Source: Haloterrigena sp. KLK7 (lineage in GTDB: Archaea; Halobacteriota; Halobacteria; Halobacteriales; Natrialbaceae). Taken from it: a stretch of DNA of 64,000 bases. Positions 34,617 to 43,805 of the stretch are shown here, piece by piece (position 1 is the first letter of the stretch; the number at the start of each line of letters is the position of its first letter). The notes beneath the pieces are model-generated. The model ran no database searches. It worked only from the letters and a program-made list of their open reading frames with translations, and was not told the origin of the DNA. The stretch lies in the NCBI RefSeq assembly GCF_037914945.1, contig NZ_CP149790.1, positions 147,847 to 211,846 of the forward strand. Reading direction: 5' to 3'. Made by a program: the position numbers and the translations under genes.

Positions 34617-35585
34617 TCAGTCGCCGGGCCCCGACACGCTCGACGCCGAGTGCAGCGACGATCCGGAGTCCGTCGAGCGATCGCGTTGCAGCGCCGCACA
34701 GAGGTCTCGAGGCGGGCCGACCCATGCGTCGTGATCGAGCGCCCACTCGACGAGCCACCGATAGAGCCGCCGGTAGCCCGGGAACTCCCGTTCGTTGAAG
34801 TACCGCGGATGCCAGAGCACGGTCATCACGGCGTCGTTGGCCGCGGCTTCGCGCAAGAGCCGCTCGCACGTCTGTCGGGCGGCCTCGAACTCGGCGTCCG
34901 GATCGGGCAGCGCCTGCTCCATGATCGTCAGCGGAAAGACCAGGAACTCGTCGTCGAACGGTCGCGCGGGCCGGTAGCCGTCCTGGAAGCCACAGCGCGT
35001 GCTCGAGCCGAGACTCGCGTCGTACTCGAGACCGATCGTTCGGTGATACTCCCACGTCTCGGGGATCGTCAGGTTCAGGTAGTGTTGCCGACCCCCGCTC
35101 ACGGGGTGGCCGAGCACGTCCTCGAGGACCGCTTTCTCCTCGTGGAGTCGCTCCGGATCGTCCGCGGAGTGATAGGAGCCGTGCAGACCGACCTCCCAGC
35201 CGCCGGCGTCGAGATCGCGGATGACGTCGACGATTTCGGGATCGGTGACGTCGTACCGGCCCAGATGCTGGACCCAGTTCGCCGGCGAGAGCCAGTCCCG
35301 AACCGGTCGATCGGCCAGCAGGTGCTGTTCGTTGAGAAAGTAAAACGCCGATCGGACGCCCAGCTCGTCCTCGAGCGACGAGATCTCCTCGAACTGCCAA
35401 TAGGGGTTGTCGTCCGAGAGGGCAGTTCGGAGGTGATATCGCGGTCGCTCCTGTGCGGCGTAGTAGAACGACCGGAAGCCCTTGTACGGTCGATCGACGT
35501 CGTGGGTCAGACAGAGCGCGAACTCCGCGTCGTCGGGGAGCGGAGCGCGCTCGCGCGGGAAGTCATCGTCGTTCTGGTCGGTCAT
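34617..35585 (-). CDS. Polysaccharide-deacetylase-family protein
   Basis: 322 residues. LCLTHDVDRPYKGF carries the HDVD metal and catalytic Asp motif, GGWEVGLHGSYHSADD carries the His-x-x-x-His pair (HGSYH), and VLWHPRYFNERE supplies a late His. It is the NodB/CE4 fold used to remove N- or O-acetyl groups from glycans. No signal peptide is seen, so it may act on cytoplasmic lipid-linked precursors. It follows wecB after 43 bases on the same strand and is probably co-transcribed. The last 25 residues are Ser-rich and may differ from the ancestral end. Confidence 0.85.
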   Translation of the reverse strand: MTDQNDDDFPRERAPLPDDAEFALCLTHDVDRPYKGFRSFYYAAQERPRYHLRTALSDDNPYWQFEEISSLEDELGVRSAFYFLNEQHLLADRPVRDWLSPANWVQHLGRYDVTDPEIVDVIRDLDAGGWEVGLHGSYHSADDPERLHEEKAVLEDVLGHPVSGGRQHYLNLTIPETWEYHRTIGLEYDASLGSSTRCGFQDGYRPARPFDDEFLVFPLTIMEQALPDPDAEFEAARQTCERLLREAAANDAVMTVLWHPRYFNEREFPGYRRLYRWLVEWALDHDAWVGPPRDLCAALQRDRSTDSGSSLHSASSVSGPGD

Positions 35586-35628
35586 TGGATATCCGTGGTG
35601 TCGCTATCGCGGTCCGCGATCGGCGACG

Positions 35629-36696
35629 TCATCCGTCGCGATCGACCGCTCGTTCGAGGTGGCTGACGATTCGAGACGCCGCGTTCCCGGTTCCGTAGAG
35701 ATCGGGTTTGGACGCCGGGTCGTCGGCGTTTCGAACGGCCTCGACGATTCGGTCCGTCTCGGCACCGACGAGCACGTTCCAGCCGGCGTCGACCGTCTCG
35801 ATCCACTCGGTCGTTTCGCGAAGGGTCACGCAGGGGGTGTCCAGATAGAACGCCTCTTTCTGGACGCCCCCGGAGTCCGTCGCGACGCAGTCCGCGCCCT
35901 CGATGAGTTTGATGAACTGCCCGTACCCGACGGGGTCGACGACGTCGATCTCCTCGGTCGCCCGCTCCCAGAGGTCGTTCTCCCGTAGCGCCTCGACCGT
36001 TCGGGGGTGGGCCGGGAAGATGACCGGCTTCGAGAGCCGCGCGAACGCGTCGATGATCCCCTCGAGCCGGTCCGGATCGTCAGTGTTCTTCGCGCGGTGG
36101 ACCGTCGCGAGGACGTACTCCTCGGGAACGGTGAGGCCGTCGAACTCGACGTCGTCGAGCCCGTCGCGGATCTGCAGGAGCGTGTCGTACATCACGTCGC
36201 CCGCGGCGTGGACGTCCTCCGAGATCCCCTCACCCTCGAGGGTCTCCGTCGCGTTCCGTCCCGGCGCGAACAGCAGGTCCGAGGAGTGATCGGTGAGTTT
36301 CCGGTTGACCTCTTCGGGCATCGACCAGTCGCCCGACCGGAGTCCCGCCTCGACGTGGGCCAGCAGCGGCGACGTCTTCGCGGCCACGAGCGCGCCCGCG
36401 AGCGTCGAGTTGGTATCGCCGTAGACGAGCACGACGTCCGGCGAGCGCTCCTCGACGAGCCGTTCTAACTCGGTCATCATCTCGGCGGTCTGGCCGGCGT
36501 GGGACCCGGAGCCGACGCCGAGCTGGGCGTCCGGCTCTGGGAGCTCGAGCTCGTCGAAGAAGATCTCGGAGAGCTCGTGGTCGTAGTGTTGGCCGGTGTG
36601 AACGAGGTACTCGTCGTGGTCGCGCCGCAGTTCCTGCGAGACGGCGGCCGCCTTGATGAACTGGGGTCGGGCGCCGACGACCGAGAGGACGTTCAT
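35629..36696 (-). CDS. wecB: UDP-N-acetylglucosamine 2-epimerase (non-hydrolysing)
   Basis: 355 residues, the usual length. VVGARPQFIKAAAVS, HTGQHYDHELS, VYGDTNSTLAGALVA, HVEAGLRSGDWSMPEEVNR and TDSGGVQKEAFYL are the signature blocks; the Asp and Glu of SGDWSMPEE and the His of HTGQHYD are the expected catalytic residues. It makes UDP-ManNAc for surface glycans. The dehydrogenase that would make UDP-ManNAcA is not in the window. Its ATG overlaps the stop of a small upstream frame (ATGA). Confidence 0.95.
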   Translation of the reverse strand: MNVLSVVGARPQFIKAAAVSQELRRDHDEYLVHTGQHYDHELSEIFFDELELPEPDAQLGVGSGSHAGQTAEMMTELERLVEERSPDVVLVYGDTNSTLAGALVAAKTSPLLAHVEAGLRSGDWSMPEEVNRKLTDHSSDLLFAPGRNATETLEGEGISEDVHAAGDVMYDTLLQIRDGLDDVEFDGLTVPEEYVLATVHRAKNTDDPDRLEGIIDAFARLSKPVIFPAHPRTVEALRENDLWERATEEIDVVDPVGYGQFIKLIEGADCVATDSGGVQKEAFYLDTPCVTLRETTEWIETVDAGWNVLVGAETDRIVEAVRNADDPASKPDLYGTGNAASRIVSHLERAVDRDG

Positions 36697-36887
36697 CGGG
36701 CGGTCACCTCGCTCGCTCGAGCGACGGCGGCTCGGCGACCGCGGTCGGACGCTCGGTCCTCCCGTCGTGACCGACGATCGGTAGCCGGTATCGATCGGGC
36801 ATCCTCGTCGCCGCGCTTCGCTTCGGTGTCAGTCGAGCCGGGACCGCTACTGGTCTGCGTCATGAGTTGGTTGACTGTTCCGATCAC
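36693..36887 (-). CDS. Possible small leader ORF upstream of wecB
   Basis: A 64-codon frame starting with GTG 36887 (MIGTVNQLMTQTSSGPGSTD...) ends in TGA overlapping the wecB ATG by four bases. An AT-rich TATTTAC box at 36906-36913 sits at leaderless distance. The product is Arg/Asp/Ser-rich and unlike anything I know. It may be a translationally coupled leader or chance. Confidence 0.3.
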   Translation of the reverse strand: MIGTVNQLMTQTSSGPGSTDTEAKRGDEDARSIPATDRRSRREDRASDRGRRAAVARASEVTAR

Positions 36888-37061
36888 ACCGCAGATACGA
36901 CATTAGTAAATAATCTCGTAACGGAGAGTCTCCGAACCCTATAGATCGCGGTTTGGAGACGAACGCGGGGCGATTCCGACAGGACACCCGTCCGTTCGGA
37001 CGGGGCGACCGGGACGACGGTCTCCGCCGCCGCCACGCGACACCGCTCCGGTCGGTCCGAT

Positions 37062-37412
37062 TCACTGGTCCGTTATGCGCGGCATACGGAACAGGGGATC
37101 GACGTACCGCTTCACCGCCGTCTCGAGCCGACGCCGGAGCCGGCGCGCTCGACCGGCGGACGCGGTCGCGTCGTCGTAGCTGACGGTCGCGGTCGCGTCG
37201 TCGCGGGTGACGGTCCCGGTCGCGGACGACGCGGATCGGTCGGTTCGTCGGGTCTCGGTCGACGAGAGCAACAGGCCGACGAGCGTGTTCGCGCTGATCG
37301 CCGCGCTCGCGACGCCGATCAGTACCGCGGATCGGTCGGTCGGGTCCGCTCGAGCGCGCCCGGTCTGATCACTGGCCGTCGGTCGTTCAGGGTCGGGCCG
37401 AACTCCCAGCAT
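37062..37412 (-). CDS. Hypothetical small membrane protein
   Basis: 116 residues from ATG 37412 (MLGVRPDPERP); the frame opens at 37463. One membrane segment at about residues 29-49 (AVLIGVASAAISANTLVGLL), then a Thr/Ser/Asp-rich stretch and a basic C-terminus with RRLRRRLETAVKRY. A TATAATTAAG box at 37443-37452 lies 31-40 bases before the ATG, which supports transcription. No family recognised. The antisense strand shows no better frame. Confidence 0.45.
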   Translation of the reverse strand: MLGVRPDPERPTASDQTGRARADPTDRSAVLIGVASAAISANTLVGLLLSSTETRRTDRSASSATGTVTRDDATATVSYDDATASAGRARRLRRRLETAVKRYVDPLFRMPRITDQ

Positions 37413-37619
37413 TGGTACGAATACCCGAATTTCAGTCCCGCTCTTAATTATACACTCCTTCACACGAGAGAACCGAACCTTACAGTGTCCCGAACGATCC
37501 GATCCGTTCCGTTCCGACCCGTTACGTTCGGCGGATCGGCGTCGACTTCGTCCTCGATCGGCGGCCCGGTGTGACCTCCCGAGCGGATCGCCCCGCCCGG
37601 TCCGATCGGCTGCCGATCG

Positions 37620-39212
37620 TCACTCCATGTACCCGAGTCCCTTCAGCCGGTCTTCGACGTCGTCGAAGTCATCGTCGACGTCGCCGTCGCGGTCCGCTTT
37701 CGAGACGCCGGTCCGTTCGACCTTCGTCGATGCGGGGTTCGCGTCCTCGTCGAAGGCGTCGAAGAGGACGCGGCCGTCGGCGTTCTTCGGCACGGGTTCG
37801 CCGATTCCGTGGAGCAGAGTCGGTGCGATGTCGACGACGCGAGCGCCCCGTAGCGTCGCGCCGGCGTCGATAGAGGGGCCGCGACAGAGAACGATTCCCT
37901 CCGCGCGGTGGCTCGCGTCGTAATTGCCGGTGTCTCCGGTCGCCGTCTCGGTGAGCGCGTTGCGCGACTCGTAGACGCCCCGGCCCTTGACGATCAGATC
38001 GGGCGCCGCGTCGTCGGTCGGGAACAGTTCGTCGCCGTCGAACACGTTCAGCATCCGATCGCCGTCGTCGTCGGTGACGGACTCGAAGAGATCGGTGAGC
38101 TCCGCCTTGAGCTCCGGGATCTGGCTCGGATCGACGACGCCCTTCTCGAAGCGCTCGGTGTCGTTGACGTACAGGCAGCCGGGGCCGTGGACGAACGCGA
38201 CGGTTCGGTCGTAATCGACGTCGTAGAGGGCGTGCTCGCCGGGAATCTGCTCGGCGACCGTGTCGACGATCGACCGCGGGAGCGTCGAGACGATCTTCTC
38301 TTCGGAGATTCCGACCCGCCTGAGGGCGTCCGTGATGCGTTCCCGGGAGATCCCCAGGCTCGCGAGCGCGCCGCGGGTGCCCTCGTCCTCCTGTTCGAAG
38401 AGGTACCCGTCCCGCTCCAAGATGTGGTTAACGTAGACCAGTTCCTCGATCGGTCCGAACCCGTGGTCGGAGACGACGTAGAGGTCGGCCTCGTGTTCGT
38501 CGGTGTACTCCATCACCTCGCCGAGGATCGCGTCGAGTTTCTTGTAGTGGGCCAGCAACCGATCCATGTCCCAGATGAGGTGCTGGAAGCGGTCGGGAGC
38601 GGTGAAGACGAAGAAGAACAGCCGCCAGTCGTCGCTGGCGCGGTCCATCTGGAGGTGCATCAGATCGCGTCGCGTCTCGAGCATCTCGTCGACGGCCACC
38701 TCGAACTCGTCGAGTCGGTCGGCGTAGTCGGGGTAGTCGAGGCTGATCTCATACTCGGGGATCCGCGATTCGATCTCGTCCCCGAGGTCGGGCGGATGGG
38801 TGTACTCCTTGTCCGTCGAGGGCGTCATCATGCCGGTGACCATCGTGCCGTCGATCTCCTGGGCCGGATACGTCATCGGGACGTTGCCGACGTGGGCCGG
38901 CGTGACTTGCTCCCAGAGAGTCGGCTGCTGGATGTCGTGGCTGGTGTACATCTCGTGGGTGTAGTCCGACGAGAGATTCTGGAAGCCGTAGACGCCGTGT
39001 TTGTCCGGCCAGACCCCGGTCGCGATCGACGGCCACGCCAGCGGTGTCGTCGCGGGCTGGGTGCTCTCGAGGGTTCCGGCGGCGCCCTCCTCGCGCATTC
39101 GGGCGAAGTTCGGGAGCTCGCCCTCGTCGCTCCATTGGTCGATGAGTCTCCACGGCACGCCGTCGAACCCGAGCACGAACGCGCGCTCGGCTGTCGGGGA
39201 AGGGCTGCTCAT
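37620..39212 (-). CDS. Alkaline-phosphatase-superfamily phosphodiesterase
   Basis: 530 residues. VLGFDGVPWRLIDQW gives the first metal Asp. ATTPLAWPSIATGVWPDKHG gives the nucleophile and HG motif, and VVSDHGFGPIEE gives further ligands; a late RAEGIVLCRG block follows. It is more distant from the two other phosphodiesterases but has the same layout, including the C-terminal LKGLGYME that parallels LADLGYLE and LSDLGYL. No signal or membrane anchor. The substrate is unknown; phosphodiester bonds in lipid-linked or nucleotide sugars are plausible. Confidence 0.85.
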   Translation of the reverse strand: MSSPSPTAERAFVLGFDGVPWRLIDQWSDEGELPNFARMREEGAAGTLESTQPATTPLAWPSIATGVWPDKHGVYGFQNLSSDYTHEMYTSHDIQQPTLWEQVTPAHVGNVPMTYPAQEIDGTMVTGMMTPSTDKEYTHPPDLGDEIESRIPEYEISLDYPDYADRLDEFEVAVDEMLETRRDLMHLQMDRASDDWRLFFFVFTAPDRFQHLIWDMDRLLAHYKKLDAILGEVMEYTDEHEADLYVVSDHGFGPIEELVYVNHILERDGYLFEQEDEGTRGALASLGISRERITDALRRVGISEEKIVSTLPRSIVDTVAEQIPGEHALYDVDYDRTVAFVHGPGCLYVNDTERFEKGVVDPSQIPELKAELTDLFESVTDDDGDRMLNVFDGDELFPTDDAAPDLIVKGRGVYESRNALTETATGDTGNYDASHRAEGIVLCRGPSIDAGATLRGARVVDIAPTLLHGIGEPVPKNADGRVLFDAFDEDANPASTKVERTGVSKADRDGDVDDDFDDVEDRLKGLGYME

Positions 39213-39271
39213 GATTGGATAGGTGTGGCGTCGGAGACGCCTGCTGTCCTGGAAGTGACGCGATCAGTGCT

Positions 39272-39279
39272 TTGTTATG
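39272..39279 (-). promoter_or_regulatory. CATAACAA-type promoter element
   Basis: Exact CATAACAA toward the phosphodiesterase gene, 60-67 bases before ATG 39212. Confidence 0.55.
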
Positions 39280-39437
39280 GGGAGATTTCACCGTTATTCG
39301 GGCTAATACTCGGGTAATACGGTCGGTGTGCTGTCGAATTTTCCGGTATCGGGTTCGATATTAGCCTCTCACATGTGGATTGTGTACTCTGACCATACAC
39401 GCGTCGTTATGCTCCGTCGCGGTGCGAACAGGTGATC

Positions 39438-39445
39438 CATAACAA
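39438..39445 (+). promoter_or_regulatory. CATAACAA-type promoter element
   Basis: Exact CATAACAA, 52-59 bases before GTG 39497, divergent from the copy at 39272. Confidence 0.55.
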
Positions 39446-39496
39446 AACGGTTCGTTCATCAGGAATCGTATATGAGACGCATCCGAGTGGCCGCTG

Positions 39497-40468
39497 GTGG
39501 TGGGTGTCGTGGGTAGCGTCGTCGTCTCCCTCGACGCCGAGCTCGGTTGGGGCTTCCACGATCTCCCGGACCCGCCGGCCGACCGCGTCGAGTCCGGCCG
39601 CCGCGGCTGGTCGGTAATGCTCGAGTTGCTCGACGAGTTCGACGTTCCGGCGACGTGGGCCGTCGTCGGCCACCTCATGCTCGAGTCCTGCGACGGCGCC
39701 CACGAGGGACATCCCGCGCCGCCGGGCTGGTTCGACCGCGAACGCGGCGCGTGGGCCGACCGCGAGGACCTCCGGTTCGGGCCCGACCTCGTCGACGGCG
39801 TCCTCGAGGCCGACGTCGACCACGAACTCGCCAGCCACACCTTCTCGCACGTCCTCTTCGGGGATCCGAAGACGGATCGGGAACTCGCCGCCGCGGAGCT
39901 CGATCGGGCCACCGAAATCGCCGCCGAGTGGGGCGAATCGATCGACTCGTTCATCTATCCGCGCAACGACGTCGGTCACCGGGACGTGCTGGCCGAGTAC
40001 GACGTCTCGGCGTACCGCGGTCGGTCGCCGACCCGGGACGGCGTTCGCGGCGTCTTCGACTCGACGGTCCGCGACCAGTCGCTGGTGACCGACCCCCGGA
40101 CCGACGAGTACGGGCTGGTCAACGTGCCGGCCTCGCTGTTCCTCTTCGGCTTCGAGGGCCCCGCCCGGACCGTCGCGGAGTCGATCTGGACCGACCCCAT
40201 GCTCGAACTGGCCCGCCGGGGGATCGACGAGGCGGTCCGATCGGACGGCGTCTTCCACATGTGGCTCCACCCGAACAACCTCACGGGCGAGCGTGACGAC
40301 CAACGGATGCGGTCGATCCTCTCGTACCTCGAGCGCCGCCGCTCGGAGACCGACCTCACCGTCGAAACGATGGGCGACGTCGCGCGCCGCGTCCGTCGAT
40401 CGCGCGATACGGGAATCGACGGCACCACTGACGGCGTCGACGGCCAGGCCACGGTGCGGTCGAACTGA
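39497..40468 (+). CDS. Polysaccharide-deacetylase-family protein
   Basis: 323 residues from GTG 39497; GTG codons at 39500 and 39509 are equally possible starts. VVVSLDAELGWGFHD has the catalytic Asp block in altered form (SLDAE), DHELASHTFSHVLF carries the SHTFSH metal-binding pair, and DSFIYPRNDVGH and HMWLHPNNLTGE supply the later motifs. It belongs to the NodB/CE4 family and is only distantly related to the deacetylase at 34617. Cytoplasmic, with no signal peptide. It probably modifies an N-acetylated precursor. Confidence 0.85.
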   Translation: MVGVVGSVVVSLDAELGWGFHDLPDPPADRVESGRRGWSVMLELLDEFDVPATWAVVGHLMLESCDGAHEGHPAPPGWFDRERGAWADREDLRFGPDLVDGVLEADVDHELASHTFSHVLFGDPKTDRELAAAELDRATEIAAEWGESIDSFIYPRNDVGHRDVLAEYDVSAYRGRSPTRDGVRGVFDSTVRDQSLVTDPRTDEYGLVNVPASLFLFGFEGPARTVAESIWTDPMLELARRGIDEAVRSDGVFHMWLHPNNLTGERDDQRMRSILSYLERRRSETDLTVETMGDVARRVRRSRDTGIDGTTDGVDGQATVRSN

Positions 40469-40533
40469 CCGGAACCGATCGATCCGTCTCCTGAAGGGGA
40501 CTGCTACCGCCGTCGAGCCGTGGATATGGCGAC

Positions 40534-40541
40534 GATAACAA
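40534..40541 (+). promoter_or_regulatory. CATAACAA-type promoter element
   Basis: GATAACAA, 29-36 bases before ATG 40570; it would drive the three-gene operon 40570-43582. Confidence 0.5.
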
Positions 40542-40569
40542 AGCCCGCTCCCGGTCCGGTTTCGGGCAG

Positions 40570-41673
40570 ATGCCACCGACAGTTCTGAGTCGATGGACCG
40601 ACTCGAGCGCGTTCGAACTCGGCGTGCTCGGCGTCGGCAACATCGGCATGGTACACCTGAAGTCGGCGCTTTCGCTGCCCGACGTGGAGGTCGTCGCGGC
40701 GGCCGACGCGGTCCCGGAAAACCGCGATCGGGCCGACCGCGCCGGCGTCGCGCGGACCTACGACGACTACACGACGCTCCTCGAACACGAGGACCTCGAC
40801 GCGGCGGTCGTCGCACTCCCGCCGTTCCTCCACGCCGACGCGGTCGAACGCGCCGCCGAGGCGGGCGTCGACGTCTTCGTCGAGAAACCGCTGGCCCGCT
40901 CGACCGAGGAGGCCGACCAGATGCTCGAGACGGCTCGCGAGGCGGGGATCGCCGTCGGCGTCGATCACACGCTCCGTTATCAGCCCGATATGGTCGGCGT
41001 AAAGGACGATTACGACGACGGCAGCGTCGGCCACGTCCCCTACGCTTCGATCACGCGGCTCAACGACCACCCGCTCGGAAAGCCGCCGGCCGACGAGGCG
41101 CCCCCGGAGTGGCCGATGGACCCCGACGCCGCCGGCGGCGGCTCGCTGATCGAACTCGGCGTCCACTGTTTCGACGTCCTCGAGTGGCTGTTCGGCGACC
41201 TCGAGGTTCGGGACGCGACGATGGGCCGGACCCTCGACATCCCGGCCGAGGACGCCGCGACGGTCATGCTCCGGGCGCCGGAGACGGAGACGACGATCAC
41301 GCTCCACTGTGGCACCTACCAGTGGGAGCAACTCCCCGAGGTCAACACCCGGCTGCGCCTCGAGGGCGTGACGGGGACGATCAGCAACAAGGATCACATC
41401 CCGGATAACTTCTACGCGGGCGCGGCCACGTCCGCGCTGTCGAACGTCGCGAGCCGCGTGACCGGCGACGACCCCGACGTCTTCGGCCCCACCTTCTACC
41501 TGCGGGCCCACTACGACGCGCTGGCGGACTTCTGCGAGGCCGTCCGCAACGACGAGCGCCCGCCGGTCGACGGCGCCGACGGTCGGCGGACCCTGGAACT
41601 CGCCGAGACCGCCTACGAACTGGCCGCCGAGAGCGACGACGCCGACCTCGAGACGCCGGAGGTGATGCCGTGA
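40570..41673 (+). CDS. Gfo/Idh/MocA-family sugar oxidoreductase
   Basis: 367 residues. GVLGVGNIGMVHLKSAL is the NAD(P)-binding Rossmann loop at about residues 18-34. VEKPLARSTEEAD is the EKP motif with the catalytic Lys, and ELGVHCFDVLEWLFG carries the C-terminal HxxD-like block. It oxidises or reduces a nucleotide-linked sugar. The stop overlaps the next start by four bases (GTGA), so it is the first gene of a translationally coupled operon. The substrate is unknown. Confidence 0.9.
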   Translation: MPPTVLSRWTDSSAFELGVLGVGNIGMVHLKSALSLPDVEVVAAADAVPENRDRADRAGVARTYDDYTTLLEHEDLDAAVVALPPFLHADAVERAAEAGVDVFVEKPLARSTEEADQMLETAREAGIAVGVDHTLRYQPDMVGVKDDYDDGSVGHVPYASITRLNDHPLGKPPADEAPPEWPMDPDAAGGGSLIELGVHCFDVLEWLFGDLEVRDATMGRTLDIPAEDAATVMLRAPETETTITLHCGTYQWEQLPEVNTRLRLEGVTGTISNKDHIPDNFYAGAATSALSNVASRVTGDDPDVFGPTFYLRAHYDALADFCEAVRNDERPPVDGADGRRTLELAETAYELAAESDDADLETPEVMP

Positions 41674-42611
41674 GCGTCCACGCGATCGGCGTCGACGACC
41701 CCGAGCGACGCGGCGGCTGGACGCCCGACACGGACCGCCGGCTGACGGCGCTCGAGTCGCCGGTCCGCGCCGTCCTCGAACCCTACCTGAGCTCGCTGAC
41801 GGCGGCCGATCGGATCACGCTCGTCCCCGACGCCCACTACCCGTTCCACCCGTCGTCGGGGATGGTCACCGACCCCGCCGTCGTCGGCTCGATCGCCGGC
41901 CGGCTCGATACCTGGACCGACGCCGACGTCGCCATCGCGGGCGCGAGCGACGAGCGGATCGCGTTCGACCGGACCGCCGCGTACCTGGACTACCCGGGCG
42001 TCGCCGAGCGATTCGAGGCCGACCTCGTCGACCTCGCGAACGGCGGCCGACGCAACACGGTCGTCACCGTCGACGGCGAGCAGGTCTCGGTGTCGGTGCC
42101 CGAACAACTCCTCGAGAGCACCGTCGTCGTCGTGCCGACGCTGCGGCCGACCGAAGCGGGACCGGTCGCCGGCGGCATCCGCGCGCTCGGCCGGCTCGTG
42201 AGCAGCGTCGCCGACGACGATCCGACCGCCGTCGCGGCGGCGCAGGCCGTTCAGCCGGCCCTCTCCGTCCTGGACGCGATGACGGTCTACAGCGGCGATC
42301 CCGTCGCGACCGACGCGCTGTTCGCGGGCCCGATGCCGGAGGTCGACGCGATCGGCTCGTCGCTGCTCGAGCGATCGATCGAGGAGGATCCCGTGCTTCG
42401 GTGGACGCTCGGCGCCGATGAAGGGTCGATCCCTATCGAAAGCGCCGCGGACGGTCCCGATTCCGACGTCGACCTCGCGGCGATCAGACGTCGCCTGCCC
42501 GACGGCGAGTTACCGCCGCCGGACGACACCCACCCCGCCGTTACGACCGCGTACCGACTGTACGCCGCAGTGGCCGGCGACGCCGTCCCGCCACAGCTCG
42601 AGCAACGATGA
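41670..42611 (+). CDS. DUF362-like protein
   Basis: 313 residues from GTG 41670, which overlaps the stop of the preceding gene. LVPDAHYPFHPSSGMVTDPAVVGSIAG and VAIAGASDERIAFDRTAAYLDY match the DUF362 pattern (proline-rich loop, T-D-P-x-V-V). VVVVPTLRPTEAGPVAGGIRALG fits the later block. No ferredoxin-type Cys cluster is present. The function of the family is not established. The position between an oxidoreductase and an SDR suggests work on the same sugar. The stop overlaps the next ATG. Confidence 0.75.
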   Translation: MSVHAIGVDDPERRGGWTPDTDRRLTALESPVRAVLEPYLSSLTAADRITLVPDAHYPFHPSSGMVTDPAVVGSIAGRLDTWTDADVAIAGASDERIAFDRTAAYLDYPGVAERFEADLVDLANGGRRNTVVTVDGEQVSVSVPEQLLESTVVVVPTLRPTEAGPVAGGIRALGRLVSSVADDDPTAVAAAQAVQPALSVLDAMTVYSGDPVATDALFAGPMPEVDAIGSSLLERSIEEDPVLRWTLGADEGSIPIESAADGPDSDVDLAAIRRRLPDGELPPPDDTHPAVTTAYRLYAAVAGDAVPPQLEQR

Positions 42612-43582
42612 CGGGGGGCAAAATCGCGGCCGTCACCGGCGCGACGGGCTTTCTCGGCTCGCACCTCTGCGAGCGGCTGCTCGCGGACGGCTGGGACGTC
42701 CGCGGCCTGAGCCGTCCCTCGTCGGACCGCGGCGACCTCGAGGGCACCGATATCGACTGGTACGTCGGCGACCTCTTCGACGGCGAGACGCTGCGCGACC
42801 TCGTCGACGGCGCCGACGTCGTCTTCCACCTCGCCGGCATCGGCCTCTGGACCGCCGGCCCCGAGACGGTCTACCGGGTCAACGCCGACGGCACCGAGAA
42901 CGTCCTCGAGGCCTGCCGAGACGTCGACTGCGGGCGACTCGTCTTCACGAGCACGTCCGGCACGCGCCGGCCCGACGGCGACGCGGAGTTCGCCGACGAG
43001 AGCGACGTCGCCCGACCGCTCGGCGCCTACCAGGAGTCGAAGGCGGCGGCCGAGCGGCTGGTCGACGACTACGCGGCCGACGGCGGCGAGGCCGTCACGG
43101 TCCACCCGACGTCGATCTTCGGTCCCGGCGACGAGGAGTTCACCGTCCAGTTGCTCTCGATGGGCCTCGAGCCGACGATGCCGGCCTACCTCCCGGGCGG
43201 GCTGAGCATCGTCGGCGTCTCGGACGTCGTCGACGGCCTGCTGCTGGCCGCCGAGCGCGGCGCCAGCGGGGATCACTACATCCTCGGCGGCGAGAACCTC
43301 ACCTACCGCCAGGCGGTCTCGCGGATCGCTCACGCCACCGACGGCTCTCCGGCGCGGATTCAGGTGCCCGCGACGGCGATCCGCGCCGCCGGCCCGGTCG
43401 CCGAGGCCGCCAGCGCCGTCGCCGACGTGCGGATGTTCCCCTTCGACCGGCAGATGGCCCGGCTGGCGACCGAGCGGCTCTTCTACACCTCGCGGAAGGC
43501 CCAGGCGGAACTGGGCTACGAGTACCAGCCGATCGAGGCGCACCTGCCGGAGACGATGGCGTGGTACCGGGAGGAAGCGTAG
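42608..43582 (+). CDS. Extended SDR, nucleotide-sugar epimerase/dehydratase-like
   Basis: 324 residues. VTGATGFLGSHL at about residues 9-20 is the NAD-binding loop; YVGDLFDGETL and VVFHLAGIGLW follow, with FTSTSGTRR and GAYQESKAAAERL supplying the catalytic Ser/Thr and YxxxK. It resembles UDP-sugar epimerases and dihydroflavonol-reductase-like enzymes, so either a 4-epimerase or a 4-keto reductase is possible. It is third in the operon with Gfo/Idh and DUF362 genes (four-base overlaps). Confidence 0.88.
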   Translation: MTGGKIAAVTGATGFLGSHLCERLLADGWDVRGLSRPSSDRGDLEGTDIDWYVGDLFDGETLRDLVDGADVVFHLAGIGLWTAGPETVYRVNADGTENVLEACRDVDCGRLVFTSTSGTRRPDGDAEFADESDVARPLGAYQESKAAAERLVDDYAADGGEAVTVHPTSIFGPGDEEFTVQLLSMGLEPTMPAYLPGGLSIVGVSDVVDGLLLAAERGASGDHYILGGENLTYRQAVSRIAHATDGSPARIQVPATAIRAAGPVAEAASAVADVRMFPFDRQMARLATERLFYTSRKAQAELGYEYQPIEAHLPETMAWYREEA

Positions 43583-43805
43583 TCGCGTCGGCCCGGACTA
43601 CTCGACGACGTCCGTCGGTACTGGCGGTTCACGGCGTATTTGACGGCCGTCCCGCTTCGGACCGCCGTCGACGAAGAACTGAGAACTGCGCCTCTGGACG
43701 AACTTCGCGAGGCCGCTCTCGAGGAGACGGAACGAGCCCTCGAAGATTCCGATCAGCACTGCTATCGCTCTCTGAGCTATCGACTCGCTGGAATCGTCGG
43801 CCGAC
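43583..43805 (+). pseudogene. Possible remnant reading frame after the SDR gene
   Basis: Directly after the SDR stop, the same frame stays open and reads in a protein-like way (LLDDVRRYWRFTAYL, DELREAALEETERALEDSDQ, YRSLSYRLAGIVGRL) until it meets the antisense GT4 gene. It lacks an ATG or GTG; only a TTG at 43640 is available. It may be the decayed end of a lost gene. No family recognised. Confidence 0.3.
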
